Notes: generated by a model not told the origin, from the sequence alone. Shown: positions 1-9,232, counted from the stretch's first letter. The stretch is DNA of 64,000 nt from Micromonospora musae (GCF_003626635.1 NZ_RAZT01000016.1:1-64000), one strand, 5' to 3'. Program-made: numbers and translations.

Positions 1-77
1 CGAACCCGGAAGCTAAGCCCTCCAGCGCCGATGGTACTGCACTCGGGAGGGTGTGGGAGAGTAGGACACCGCCGGAC
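1..77 (+). rRNA. rrf: 5S ribosomal RNA, 3' part
   Basis: The first bases match the 3' two thirds of a bacterial 5S rRNA: the conserved CGAACCCGGAAG followed by TAAGCCC and a 3' end in GAGAGTAGGACACCGCCGGAC. About 40 nt of the 5' end lie outside the window. It is followed directly by a strong hairpin, so this is the end of an rRNA operon. Confidence 0.93.
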
Positions 78-87
78 ATTCTTTCCG

Positions 88-120
88 TTCAGGGTCACCC
101 CTTTCAGGGGTGGCCCTGAA
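88..120 (+). terminator. rRNA operon terminator
   Basis: A near-perfect hairpin with arms TTCAGGGTCACCCC and GGGGTGGCCCTGAA around a short TTTCA loop lies 10 nt after the 5S gene. It has no long T-tract, as is usual in high-GC actinobacteria. Confidence 0.85.
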
Positions 121-215
121 CGCGTTTCCAGCTGTCTTCAGAAACGGCGCGGGCATCGCCGGCCCCGGTGAAGGAGCGGATGGCGCCGGCCCGCCGACGA
201 ACGGGCCGGCGATGT

Positions 216-899
216 TCAGCCGCGGGTCTGGATGACGTTCCGAATGTCGCCGAAGAGCTGGCCCGCGTCGTCGACCGAGCGGCCGGGGAACATGCCCAGC
301 ACCACGCTGCCGTGGTCGGCCCATCCGCAAACCGCGAAGTCCCCGCCGTCCCCGCTGGTGGTGCCACACTTCATGACCCCACCCAGCTCGCCGGCCGGCA
401 CCTCGCGTAGCCCCGTCACCTTGCCCGTCTCGTCGGCCATCAGGCCGAAGAGGCTGTCCAGGTCGCGCTCCGGCTGCCACAGCAGGGTCGTGCCGCCGAA
501 GAGCAGTACGGACCGCTTCTCATCGGTCGGGTCCCGGTAGACGGTGCCGAAGCTGCGGTCGAGCTCGATGTCCGCGGCGAAGCCGCTCCGCAGGTAGTCG
601 GCCGTGCTCCGGGCCCGCTCGCTGTCGTCCCTGCTGAGACCGGCCACCTGGTCGGGCGAGGCGATCCTGGTGTCCTTCTCCTGAGCCACCCGCCAGCCCG
701 CAACCCCGAGCACGCCCGCTCCCGCCAGGCCCACCACGAGCGCCGCACTCCACACGATCCGCCGTCGGCGGGACCAGCCCACCCGTCGCTCCGGGGCGGC
801 GGCGGGGTCCCGGTTGCTCAGCTGGATGGGCTCCTCGGTCAGCTCGACGGGCTCCGGGCCGTCGGAGAGCTGCCGCTCGGTGAGATGTGCGTCGGACAT
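216..899 (-). CDS. membrane-anchored protein with exported C-x12-C-x3-DHGS domain
   Basis: A 227-residue protein of unknown function. Residues 1-45 are acidic then Arg-rich and should be cytoplasmic, residues about 48-69 form one membrane segment, and the remaining ~155 residues are predicted outside. The outer part holds FGGT, two cysteines (about 178 and 191) and DHGS (195-198), suggesting a disulfide-bonded fold. The same pattern recurs in the protein at 10292-11980, so the two are paralogous. The ATG at 899 is chosen because TACGGT sits 7 nt before it (leaderless pattern), whereas the reading frame upstream overlaps valS. It is divergent from valS. Function is not recognised. Confidence 0.85.
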   Translation of the reverse strand: MSDAHLTERQLSDGPEPVELTEEPIQLSNRDPAAAPERRVGWSRRRRIVWSAALVVGLAGAGVLGVAGWRVAQEKDTRIASPDQVAGLSRDDSERARSTADYLRSGFAADIELDRSFGTVYRDPTDEKRSVLLFGGTTLLWQPERDLDSLFGLMADETGKVTGLREVPAGELGGVMKCGTTSGDGGDFAVCGWADHGSVVLGMFPGRSVDDAGQLFGDIRNVIQTRG

Positions 900-906
900 A
901 GCCGAC

Positions 907-912
907 ACCGTA
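907..912 (-). promoter_or_regulatory. putative -10 box, leaderless start
   Basis: TACGGT on the minus strand lies 7 nt before the ATG at 899 and there is no Shine-Dalgarno sequence, which predicts a transcript starting at or next to the start codon. Confidence 0.5.
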
Positions 913-956
913 CGCGAATGGCAGGTGGCGCACGCCGGGTCCGCCGAAGCCCTCCG

Positions 957-962
957 TAGACT
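957..962 (+). promoter_or_regulatory. putative -10 box of valS, leaderless start
   Basis: TAGACT ends 7 nt before the GTG start of valS at 970 and no Shine-Dalgarno is present, so a leaderless mRNA is predicted. Confidence 0.5.
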
Positions 963-969
963 TTCTCGG

Positions 970-3588
970 GTGACCGAGAGACTGGATGCCCGACGCCCCG
1001 ACGCCCCCACCCTGCCCGGCCAGTACCAGCCGGGTGAGGTAGAGCAGCGACGGTACGAGCAGTGGGTAGCCGCCGGCCACTTCCGGGCGTCGGCGGAGAG
1101 TGACAAGCCCCCGTTCACGATCGTCATCCCCCCGCCGAACGTGACCGGTTCGCTGCACATGGGGCACGCGTTCGAGCACACCCTCATGGACTCGCTCAAC
1201 CGGCGCAAGCGGATGCAGGGCTTCGAGGCGCTCTGGCTGCCCGGCATGGATCACGCCGGCATCGCCACCCAGAACCTGGTCGAGCGGCAGCTCGCCACCG
1301 AGGGGCTCTCCCGGCACGACCTGGGTCGGGAGAAGTTCGTCGAGCGGGTCTGGCAGTGGAAGGCCGAGTCCGGCGGTGCGATCCTGGGCCAGATGCGGCG
1401 CCTCGGCGACGCGGTCGACTGGGACCGGGAGCGCTTCACCATGGATGCCGGGCTGTCCCGGGCCGTCCAGACCATGTTCAAGAAGCTCTTCGACGACGGC
1501 CTCATCTACCGGGCGAACCGGATCATCAACTGGTGCCCGCGCTGCCTCACCGCGCTCTCCGACATCGAGGTGGAGCACACCGACGACGAGGGTGAGCTGG
1601 TCTCGATCCGCTACAGCGACGACGTGGTCGTGGCCACCACGCGGGCCGAGACGATGCTCGGTGACACCGCGGTCGCCGTGCACCCGGACGACGAGCGGTA
1701 CAAGCACCTGATCGGCACCGAGGTGCCCGTGCCGCTCACCGACCGGCGGATCCCGATCGTCGCCGACGAGCACGTCGACCCGAGCTTCGGCACCGGCATG
1801 GTCAAGGTGACCCCGGCGCACGACCCGAACGACTTCGAGATCGGCCAGCGGCACGACCTGCCCGCCCTGACGATCATGGACGAGCGGGGCATCATCACCG
1901 CGCACGGCCCGTTCCAGGGGCTGGACCGCTACGAGGCCCGCCCGGCGATCGTCGCGGCGCTGCGTGAACAGGGCCTGATCGTCAGCGAGAAGCGGCCGTA
2001 CGTGCACGCGGTCGGGCACTGCTCGCGGTGCAAGACCACCGTCGAGCCGCGCCTGTCGCTCCAGTGGTTCGTGAACACGGCGCCGCTGGCCAAGGCCGCC
2101 GGCGACGCGGTCCGGGACGGCCGGGTGAAGATCGAGCCGGCCGAGCTGGCCAAGCGCTACTTCGCCTGGGTCGACAACATGCACGACTGGTGCATCTCCC
2201 GCCAGCTCTGGTGGGGCCACCGCATCCCCGTCTGGTACGGGCCGGACGGCGAGATCGTCTGCGTCGGCCCGGACGAGCAGCCGCCCACCGGCGAGGGCTG
2301 GCGACAGGACGAGGACGTCCTCGACACCTGGTTCTCCAGCGGCCTCTGGCCCTTCTCCACGCTGGGCTGGCCGGAGCGGACCCCGGACCTGGCGAAGTTC
2401 TATCCGACCAGCGTCCTGGTCACCGGGTACGACATCCTCTTCTTCTGGGTCGCCCGAATGATGATGTTCGGCCTGTACGCGATGGACGGGGTGCAGCCGT
2501 TCGACGTGGTCGCCCTGCACGGCATGGTCCGCGACGAGCACGGCAAGAAGATGTCCAAGTCGTTCGGCAACGTCGTCGACCCGCTGGACTGGATCGACCG
2601 GTTCGGCGCCGACGCCACCCGGTTCACGCTGGCGCGCGGCGCCAACCCGGGCCAGGACGTGCCGGTCAGCGAGGAGTGGTGCCAGGGCTCCCGCAACTTC
2701 TGTAACAAGCTCTGGAACGCGACCCGCTTCGCGCTGATGAACGGCGCGCACACCGACGGGCCGCTGCCGGCCGCCGAGCAGCTCTCCACCGTCGACCGGT
2801 GGATCGTGTCCCGGCTCGCGCACGTCACCGCCGAGGTCGACGAGCAGTTCGAGGCGTACGAGTTCGCGAAGGTCTGCGACCTGCTCTACCACTTTGCGTG
2901 GGACGACGTCTGCGACTGGTACGTCGAGCTGAGCAAGCCGGTGCTCGCCGAGGACGGACCGGCCGCCGCGGTCTCCCGTCGGGTGCTCGGACACGTGCTG
3001 GACCAGCTGCTGCGGCTGCTGCACCCGGTGATCCCGTTCGTCACCGACGAGCTGTGGACCGCGCTCACCGGCGCCGAGAGCGTGATGGTCGCGGCCTGGC
3101 CGGTGGCCGACCGTACCCTCGTCGACGACGCCGCGGAGGCGGAGGTCGGCACCCTGCAGCGGGTGGTGACCGAGGTGCGGCGGTTCCGCTCCGACCAGGG
3201 GCTGAAGCCGACGCAGCGGGTCGCCGCCCGGCTCGACGGTCTCGGGCCGGCGGGCATCGCCGCGCACGAGCCGCTGATCCGCTCCCTGGCGCGGCTGGAC
3301 GCGGCCGGTGACGACTTCACGGCGAGCGCGACGCTGGCCATGCCGGGCGAGGTGAGCGTGGCCCTGGACACCCGGGGCTCGATCGACGTCGCCGCCGAGC
3401 GGGCGCGCCTCACCAAGGACCGGGCGGCCGCCGAGAAGGAGGTCGCGCAGGCGCGGGCGAAGCTCGACAACCCGGCGTTCGTCGGCAAGGCCCCGGAACC
3501 CGTGGTCGCCAAGATCCGTGAGCGACTGGCGGCGGCCGAGGCGGACCTGGTCCGCGTCGACGCCGCGTTGGAGGCGCTGCTCCCATGA
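970..3588 (+). CDS. valS: valyl-tRNA synthetase
   Basis: Charges tRNA-Val with valine in the cytoplasm. The 872-residue length is normal for class I ValRS. The HIGH-type motif is in PPNVTGSLHMGHA at about residues 54-66, the editing (CP1) domain follows, the KMSKS motif is at about 527-531, then the anticodon-binding domain and a C-terminal coiled-coil tRNA arm (about 805-865, Ala/Arg/Glu-rich). The GTG at 970 is preferred over longer in-frame starts because they would overlap the divergent gene and add non-homologous sequence. It overlaps folC by an ATGA junction, so the two are probably translationally coupled. Confidence 0.97.
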   Translation: MTERLDARRPDAPTLPGQYQPGEVEQRRYEQWVAAGHFRASAESDKPPFTIVIPPPNVTGSLHMGHAFEHTLMDSLNRRKRMQGFEALWLPGMDHAGIATQNLVERQLATEGLSRHDLGREKFVERVWQWKAESGGAILGQMRRLGDAVDWDRERFTMDAGLSRAVQTMFKKLFDDGLIYRANRIINWCPRCLTALSDIEVEHTDDEGELVSIRYSDDVVVATTRAETMLGDTAVAVHPDDERYKHLIGTEVPVPLTDRRIPIVADEHVDPSFGTGMVKVTPAHDPNDFEIGQRHDLPALTIMDERGIITAHGPFQGLDRYEARPAIVAALREQGLIVSEKRPYVHAVGHCSRCKTTVEPRLSLQWFVNTAPLAKAAGDAVRDGRVKIEPAELAKRYFAWVDNMHDWCISRQLWWGHRIPVWYGPDGEIVCVGPDEQPPTGEGWRQDEDVLDTWFSSGLWPFSTLGWPERTPDLAKFYPTSVLVTGYDILFFWVARMMMFGLYAMDGVQPFDVVALHGMVRDEHGKKMSKSFGNVVDPLDWIDRFGADATRFTLARGANPGQDVPVSEEWCQGSRNFCNKLWNATRFALMNGAHTDGPLPAAEQLSTVDRWIVSRLAHVTAEVDEQFEAYEFAKVCDLLYHFAWDDVCDWYVELSKPVLAEDGPAAAVSRRVLGHVLDQLLRLLHPVIPFVTDELWTALTGAESVMVAAWPVADRTLVDDAAEAEVGTLQRVVTEVRRFRSDQGLKPTQRVAARLDGLGPAGIAAHEPLIRSLARLDAAGDDFTASATLAMPGEVSVALDTRGSIDVAAERARLTKDRAAAEKEVAQARAKLDNPAFVGKAPEPVVAKIRERLAAAEADLVRVDAALEALLP

Positions 3589-4919
3589 CCGATCACCACG
3601 CCTTCGCCGAGGTGGAGGCCGAGCTGGCCGAGCGGGGCTTCACCCGCATGGTCTTCGAGCTGGACCGGATCGAGTCCCTGCTCGACCTGCTCGGCAGCCC
3701 TCAGCGGGCGTACCCGTCGATTCACCTGACCGGAACGAACGGCAAGACGTCGACGGCCCGGATGATCGACTCCCTGCTGCGGGCGTTCGGCCTGCACACC
3801 GGCCGCTACACCAGCCCGCACCTGGAGACCGTCCGGGAGCGCATCAGCCTGGACGGGGAGCCGGTCAGCGAGGAGCGGTTCGTCGCCACCTACCGGGAGG
3901 TGGCCCCGCTCGCCCGGCTGGTGGACGAGCGCTCGGCAGAGCCGCTCACCTACTTCGACATGACCACGGCGCTGGCCTTCGCGACCTTCGCCGACGCGCC
4001 CGTCGACATCGCGGTGGTCGAGGTGGGGCTCGGCGGGGCCGAGGACTCGACGAACGTGCTGCAGGCCGGCGTAGCGGTCATCACCCCGATCGGCCTGGAC
4101 CACACCGAGTGGCTCGGCGACACGATCGAGGACATCGCGCTGCACAAGGCGGGCATCATCCACCCCGGCGCCACCGTCATCTCGGCGGCGCAGGAGGAGG
4201 AGGCCGCCCGGCCGATCCTGGAGCGCTGCGCCGAGGTGGGGGCCACCGTCGCCCGGGAGGGTTCGGAGTTCGGCGTGCTGCGCCGGGCGGTCGCCGTCGG
4301 CGGCCAGGTGCTGACCCTCCAGGGCCTCGGCGGCGTCTACGAGGAGGTGTTCGTCCCGCTGCACGGCGCTCACCAGGCGCAGAACGCGGCGGTGGCGCTC
4401 GCCGCGGTGGAGGCTTTCCTGGGTGCCGGAGCCCGGCGGCAGCTCGACATCGACGCGGTGCGGGAGGGTTTCGCGGCGGCGAGTTCACCGGGTCGGCTGG
4501 AGCGGGTACGCAGCGCTCCCACGATCCTGCTCGACGGCGCGCACAACCCGCACGGAATGGCCGCCACCGTAACCGCCCTGCAGGAGGAGTTCGCGTTCAG
4601 CAAGCTGGTCGCGGTCGTCGGCGTGCTCGGCGACAAGGACGCCCCGGCCCTGCTGGAGCTGCTGGAACCGGTGGTCGACCAGTTGGTGGTGACCGGCAAC
4701 AGCTCGCCCCGGGCGATGCCGCCGCGGGAGTTGGCGGCGCTGGCGGCCGAGGTGTTCGGCCCCGAGCGGGTCGAGGTGGCCGAGGAGATGCCGGACGCGA
4801 TCGAGACGGCGGTGGCGCTGGCCGAGGAGGACGTGCCGGGGGAGCTGAGCGGGGTGGGTGTGTTGATCACCGGATCGGTGGTGACCGTGGCCGACGCCCG
4901 CCGGCTGCTGAAGCGATGA
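3585..4919 (+). CDS. folC: dihydrofolate synthase / folylpolyglutamate synthase
   Basis: Adds glutamate to dihydropteroate and polyglutamylates folates. The 444-residue Mur-ligase-like protein has the ATP P-loop GTNGKTST at about residues 49-56, a substrate motif around YTSPHLETVRERI, and the C-terminal ligase domain with LDGAHNPHG. It sits between valS and a DUF4233 gene with 4-nt stop/start overlaps on both sides, the same valS-folC-DUF4233-ndk order as in mycobacteria, so this is one operon. Confidence 0.96.
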   Translation: MTDHHAFAEVEAELAERGFTRMVFELDRIESLLDLLGSPQRAYPSIHLTGTNGKTSTARMIDSLLRAFGLHTGRYTSPHLETVRERISLDGEPVSEERFVATYREVAPLARLVDERSAEPLTYFDMTTALAFATFADAPVDIAVVEVGLGGAEDSTNVLQAGVAVITPIGLDHTEWLGDTIEDIALHKAGIIHPGATVISAAQEEEAARPILERCAEVGATVAREGSEFGVLRRAVAVGGQVLTLQGLGGVYEEVFVPLHGAHQAQNAAVALAAVEAFLGAGARRQLDIDAVREGFAAASSPGRLERVRSAPTILLDGAHNPHGMAATVTALQEEFAFSKLVAVVGVLGDKDAPALLELLEPVVDQLVVTGNSSPRAMPPRELAALAAEVFGPERVEVAEEMPDAIETAVALAEEDVPGELSGVGVLITGSVVTVADARRLLKR

Positions 4920-5275
4920 CCGGGCCCGAGCAGCCGCGCCCTTCGGGGCTGCGTAACCCGCAGCGGTCGGTCCGCAGCCTCGGTGCCGCGACGCTGGCCA
5001 TCGAGGCGTTCGTGCTGCTGCTCGCCATCCAGCCGATCCGGGTGGTCGGTGGTGACCTCAGCGGCACCGCGATCGGCGTGGTGGTGGCGTTGGCGCTGGT
5101 GGGGGTGGCGCTCGCGGGCATGATGCGTCGCCAGTGGGCGTGGCACGCCGGTACCGCCCTGCAGGGGCTGTTGCTGCTCTCCGGTCTGCTGCACTGGTCG
5201 CTGCTGGTGCTGGGCATCATCTTCGCCCTCGCCTGGGCCTACGCCCTGCACGTGCGCCGGGTCATCCTCGGCTGA
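4916..5275 (+). CDS. DUF4233 small membrane protein
   Basis: A 119-residue protein with three or four hydrophobic helices (about residues 25-42, 46-64 and 75-110) and a short cytoplasmic N-terminus. It matches the DUF4233 family that follows folC in many actinobacteria (Rv2446c position in M. tuberculosis). Its ATG overlaps the folC stop codon. The biochemical function is unknown. Confidence 0.9.
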   Translation: MTGPEQPRPSGLRNPQRSVRSLGAATLAIEAFVLLLAIQPIRVVGGDLSGTAIGVVVALALVGVALAGMMRRQWAWHAGTALQGLLLLSGLLHWSLLVLGIIFALAWAYALHVRRVILG

Positions 5276-5318
5276 CCCGTCCGCGCCGGGCGTCCGCCCC
5301 GACGACGGCGCACGCTTT

Positions 5319-5364
5319 CACGGAAAGAGTGGCTGTTCCGCGCGGAACAGCCACTCTTTCCGTG
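5319..5364. terminator. 46-bp perfect palindrome, bidirectional terminator
   Basis: The arms CACGGAAAGAGTGGCTGTTC and its exact complement meet at the centre between 5341 and 5342, giving a 23-bp perfect inverted repeat. It lies between the ends of two convergent genes, so it can terminate both the folC operon and the minus-strand VOC gene. Confidence 0.88.
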
Positions 5365-5392
5365 TACGAGGCATCTCGGGGCGGGGCGGGGG

Positions 5393-6724
5393 TCAAGCGT
5401 CGGCGCGTTCGCGCAGCTGGGTGAGAGCGATGCCGTGGCCGTCGGGGTCACGGAAGGCCGCCGCCCACACCTCGAACTTGGTGCCCCGGTTGACCACGCG
5501 GGGGGCGTAGGTGAACCGCACACCGGAGTCGCGCAGCCGCCCGTACGCCGCCTGGATGTCGTCCACCTCCAGGTTGACGTGCACCAGCCGGCGGCTCACC
5601 GGCGCGGCCTCGGTCACCTGGCGCAGCACGAGCCGGGTCGGGCCCGAGGCGAGCAACGCGTTGCCGCTGCCCTGGTCGACCTCGGTGAAGCCGAGTACGT
5701 CCCGATAGAAGTCGAGCGACCGGGACAGGTCGGTGACCAGCACCGTGAGCCCGATCCCGCTGATCGGCGCCGCCGGATCGGAGGGGTCGTCCACCGGGTC
5801 GGCGCCGAAGATCGCTTCGTCCAGGTCGGCCGGCGTGACCCGCTCGTCGCGCGGCTCGCGAGCCGGGGTCGGCTCGTCCAGCGGCAGGTCGAGCGGGTCG
5901 AGGGGGTCGACCGGGTCGAGCGGATCCTCGCGGACGGTGGTGGGGGCGGCAGCCGTCGGCGCGACGGTGTCGAAGTCCTCCTCGGCGGGTGGTCGCGGTG
6001 CCGGGGTGGCGCGGCGCGGGAGCGGATTGCTGGCCGTCGGCTCGACGAGCGTGCCCTCCAGCACGACCGGTCCGCCCGGACGCTGGTGCACCACGACCGG
6101 CTCGCGCTCCTCCGGCGGGGCGCCCGGCTCGTCGCGCAGCGGGTCGCCGGCGAGCGGGTCGCCGAGCGGGTCGCGGAAGTCGTCGTCGGCGGAGCGTCCC
6201 GCCCACGGTGGGGCGTCCTGGGCGATAAGCACCTCGTCCACCGGCTCGGGGCCGGCGTACTCGGGCGGCAGGTCGGCCGCGGCCGCCGCAGTCTCCGCGT
6301 GCGTGGGCACCTCGTCCCAGAGCACCCGCACGTGCCGCTGGTCGTCGAGCGCCACCCGGATGGGCAGGGTCTGCCCGAGCGAGGGCCACTTGGCCACCGG
6401 CACCCGCGGTTCGATGATCTTCTTGCTGCGGGGCGGCAGTCCCGGCGCGTCGATGACCAGCTGCAGCTCGCACCGGCCGAACGCGTACTGGGTGGGGGGC
6501 TCGGTGGCGCTGTGCACGTGTCCCACGCCGATCACCCAGGTGCGCCCACCGGCGCGTACCGTCGCCAGCGCGATCGCCAGCACCAGGAGGGCGGTGCCGA
6601 GCGCCACGATGGGCCAGCTCGTCATGCCGAGGCCGAAGAGCATCACGAAGGTCGCCACGGTGCCGAGCACCGCGCCGATCAGCTTGCGTACCGGTGCGAT
6701 GGGCCGGCTCCCGCCATTCGCCAC
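5393..6724 (-). CDS. membrane-anchored protein with C-terminal VOC/glyoxalase domain
   Basis: A 443-residue protein. Residues about 12-60 hold two membrane segments, followed by a soluble domain to about residue 130, a long Pro/Asp/Glu-rich linker (about 130-315), and a VOC-superfamily (glyoxalase-like) domain in the last 120 residues, recognisable by RSLDFYRDVLGF and FRDPDGHGIALTQ. The GTG at 6724 is chosen because GGGAGG lies 7 nt upstream; a longer TTG start is possible. The VOC domain could bind a metal or small ligand, but its substrate cannot be read from sequence. It converges on the folC operon. Confidence 0.85.
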   Translation of the reverse strand: MANGGSRPIAPVRKLIGAVLGTVATFVMLFGLGMTSWPIVALGTALLVLAIALATVRAGGRTWVIGVGHVHSATEPPTQYAFGRCELQLVIDAPGLPPRSKKIIEPRVPVAKWPSLGQTLPIRVALDDQRHVRVLWDEVPTHAETAAAAADLPPEYAGPEPVDEVLIAQDAPPWAGRSADDDFRDPLGDPLAGDPLRDEPGAPPEEREPVVVHQRPGGPVVLEGTLVEPTASNPLPRRATPAPRPPAEEDFDTVAPTAAAPTTVREDPLDPVDPLDPLDLPLDEPTPAREPRDERVTPADLDEAIFGADPVDDPSDPAAPISGIGLTVLVTDLSRSLDFYRDVLGFTEVDQGSGNALLASGPTRLVLRQVTEAAPVSRRLVHVNLEVDDIQAAYGRLRDSGVRFTYAPRVVNRGTKFEVWAAAFRDPDGHGIALTQLRERADA

Positions 6725-6867
6725 AGTGGACCTCCCGGGGGTCAAGGGCCAGGCTAGGCCGCAGCGGCCACCGGGGGAAAGGCCAGCCGCCGCGCCGGCG
6801 CCGGGACCGGGTCGCTAGGCTGACCGTACCCAGCCAGACCCGCTTCCGCGCACAGGAGGAACTCAGC

Positions 6868-7293
6868 GTGTCCAGCAGCATCCCCGAGGAGCGCACGCTC
6901 GTACTGATCAAGCCCGACGCGGTTCGCCGTGGCCTGGTCGGTGAGATCATCTCGCGCTTCGAGCGCAAGGGACTGCGGATCGAGGTCATGGACGTCCGGA
7001 CCATGGACGCCGCGCTGGCCGACGAGCACTACGCCGAGCACGTGGACAAGCCGTTCTACCCGCCGCTGAAGACCTTCATGACCGGTGGTCCGCTGGTCGC
7101 CCTGGTGCTCGCCGGCGACCAGGTCATCGACGTGGTCCGCAACCTGGTCGGCGCGACCGACGGGCGGCGGGCGGCCGCGGGCACCATCCGCGGCGACTTC
7201 TCCCTCTCCAACCGGGAGAACCTGGCGCACGCGTCCGACTCCGTCGACAGCGCGAAGCGCGAGATCGCGCTCTGGTTCCCCGAGCTCGCCTGA
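6868..7293 (+). CDS. ndk: nucleoside diphosphate kinase
   Basis: Balances NTP and dNTP pools by transferring phosphate through a phosphohistidine. The 141 residues are normal length. The nucleotide-binding start TLVLIKPDAV is at residues 10-19 and the catalytic His is residue 121 in NLAHASDS; most homologues have HGSDS here, so the Gly is Ala. The GTG start is fixed by AGGAGGA 8 nt upstream. The gene follows the valS-folC-DUF4233 block as in mycobacteria. Confidence 0.96.
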   Translation: MSSSIPEERTLVLIKPDAVRRGLVGEIISRFERKGLRIEVMDVRTMDAALADEHYAEHVDKPFYPPLKTFMTGGPLVALVLAGDQVIDVVRNLVGATDGRRAAAGTIRGDFSLSNRENLAHASDSVDSAKREIALWFPELA

Positions 7294-7345
7294 CGTAGCC
7301 CGAAGGGCTCGGCCCAGCCGCGCACGGGCGCTGCTGCCGAGCCCG

Positions 7346-7421
7346 CCACGGCGCCACCCCGCCACGGCGCCACCCCGCCACGGCGCCACCCCGCCACGGC
7401 GCCACCCCGCCACGGCGCCAC
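7346..7421. repeat. 16-bp tandem repeat, 4.7 copies
   Basis: Unit CCACGGCGCCACCCCG occurs at 7346, 7362, 7378 and 7394, all identical, plus a partial copy from 7410. It starts 53 nt after the ndk stop. No gene is supported in the 366-base gap 7294-7659; the rest of it (7422-7650) shows nothing I recognise apart from the ribosome binding site of the next gene. Confidence 0.95.
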
Positions 7422-7659
7422 GGCCGAGCTCCGTCGGCTCGACTCGTCGTTCCGCGACGCCGGTGCGCGTCCGAACCCGTGCCCACCTGCGCTTTCTCGT
7501 CTCCGCCGCCGGTAGGACGGGCGGGCCGGAAGGGTTGTGGCAGCGGCAGCTGTGACGCCGGTCGTCAGCCGCCGTTCCGGTCACGGTCACTCGGGCCCCG
7601 GGAACCGGACACGTCCGGCCGGTACACCGACTGGATCAGTCCCCGATCCGGGAGGAACG

Positions 7660-9216
7660 ATGACCGAACTTGATCGACGTGCGGTACTGCGGGCCGGTTT
7701 GGTGGCCGGCGCGGGAGTGGTCGGCGGCGGGCTGCTCGGTGCGGCCGGCGCGACGGCCGCACCCGCGTGGCGGCCGGCCGGCCGCCCGGTGCTCACACAC
7801 GGTGTGCAGAGCGGCGACGCGACGGCCGACTCGGCGCTGGTGTGGACCCGCGCCGACCGGCCGGGCCGGATGCTGGTGGAGGTGAGCCGCCGGCCCGACT
7901 TCCGGGGCGCCCGACGGTTGACCGGCCCCGTGCTCGACCCGTCCGGCGACCTCACCGGCAAGGTGCGGCTGCGTGGGCTCCCTGCCGGTGAGCGACTGCA
8001 CTACCGGGTGCGGGTGGAGAGCCTCGACCGGCACGGACTGGTCAGCGAGCCGCTGACCGGAACCCTGACCACCGCCGCCCGGGAGCACGACCGGCGGGAC
8101 GTCCGCTTCGTCTGGACCGGTGACATCGTCGGGCAGGGCTGGGGCATCGCACCGGACTTCGGTGGCCTGTCGATCTTCCGAGCGATGCGGGCCACCCGCC
8201 CCGACTTCTACCTGTGCAGCGGGGACACCGTCTATGCCGACGGCCCGCTCAGCGAGACGGTGACCCTGCCGGACGGCCGAATCTGGCGCAACCTGGTCAC
8301 CCCGGAGAAGAGCAAGGTCGCCGAGACGCTTACCGAGTACCGGGGGCAGTACGCGTACAACCTGCTCGACGAGCACCTGCGTCGGTTCGTCGCCGAGGTG
8401 CCGCAGGTCAACCAGTGGGACGACCACGAGGTGACCAACAACTGGTACCCGGGTGAGGTGCTGACCGACGACCGGTACACCGAGCGCCGGGTGGACGTGC
8501 TCGCCACCCGGGCCCGCCGGGCGTTCCACGAGTGGGTGCCCACCCCGCTGGACGGACGCCTCTACCGGCGGCTGTCGTACGGGTCGCGACTGGACGTGTT
8601 CGTGTTGGACATGCGGACCTGGAAGGACCCGAACGACGGCAACACGTACGCCGACCCGAAGCGGGGGCTGCTCGGCCGGGAGCAGCGCGAGTGGCTGATC
8701 CGTGAGCTGAAGCGGTCCCGGGCGACCTGGAAGGTGATCGCCGCCGACCTGCCGATCGGGGTGGTCGTACCGGACGGGCCCGGTACCCAGGAGGGTGTGG
8801 CCCAGGGCGATCCGGGCGCGCCGGCCGGGCGGGAGCTGGAGTTCGCCGAGGTGCTGCGGAGCGCGCACCGGGCCGGGGTGACCGGCATCGTCTTCCTCAC
8901 CGCCGACGTCCACTACAGCGCCGCCCACCACTACGACCCGGCCCGGGCGGCGGTCGGCGACTTCACCCCGTTCTGGGAGTTCGTCTCCGGCCCGGCGCAC
9001 GCGGGCGCGTTCGGACCGAACGCGTTGGACGGCACGTTCGGGCCGGAGGCCGTGTTCGTGCACGCCCCGCCGCGGGCGAACGCCTCTCCGGCCGAGGGAT
9101 TCCAGCACTTCGGCGAGGTGGAGGTCGACGGCGACACCGGCGCGTTCACGGTCCACCTGCGCGACCGTGACGGTGTCTCGCTCTGGAGCCGGACGCTCCC
9201 GGCCCCGACGCGCTGA
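7660..9216 (+). CDS. PhoD-type alkaline phosphatase/phosphodiesterase, Tat-exported
   Basis: An 518-residue metallophosphoesterase of the PhoD family, which releases phosphate from extracellular phosphodiesters and monoesters. The N-terminus carries DRRAVLRAGL followed by a Gly/Ala-rich hydrophobic stretch and an Ala-rich cleavage region near residue 35, a Tat signal peptide. An N-terminal Fn3-like domain precedes the catalytic domain with SGDTVYADGP (about 186), QWDDHEVTNNW (about 252) and ADVHYSAAH (about 416), which supply metal ligands. ATG at 7660 has GGGAGGA just upstream. It looks monocistronic. Substrate and phosphate regulation (a PHO box) were not seen. Confidence 0.92.
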   Translation: MTELDRRAVLRAGLVAGAGVVGGGLLGAAGATAAPAWRPAGRPVLTHGVQSGDATADSALVWTRADRPGRMLVEVSRRPDFRGARRLTGPVLDPSGDLTGKVRLRGLPAGERLHYRVRVESLDRHGLVSEPLTGTLTTAAREHDRRDVRFVWTGDIVGQGWGIAPDFGGLSIFRAMRATRPDFYLCSGDTVYADGPLSETVTLPDGRIWRNLVTPEKSKVAETLTEYRGQYAYNLLDEHLRRFVAEVPQVNQWDDHEVTNNWYPGEVLTDDRYTERRVDVLATRARRAFHEWVPTPLDGRLYRRLSYGSRLDVFVLDMRTWKDPNDGNTYADPKRGLLGREQREWLIRELKRSRATWKVIAADLPIGVVVPDGPGTQEGVAQGDPGAPAGRELEFAEVLRSAHRAGVTGIVFLTADVHYSAAHHYDPARAAVGDFTPFWEFVSGPAHAGAFGPNALDGTFGPEAVFVHAPPRANASPAEGFQHFGEVEVDGDTGAFTVHLRDRDGVSLWSRTLPAPTR

Positions 9217-9232
9217 TCCGCTCGACGATCGA

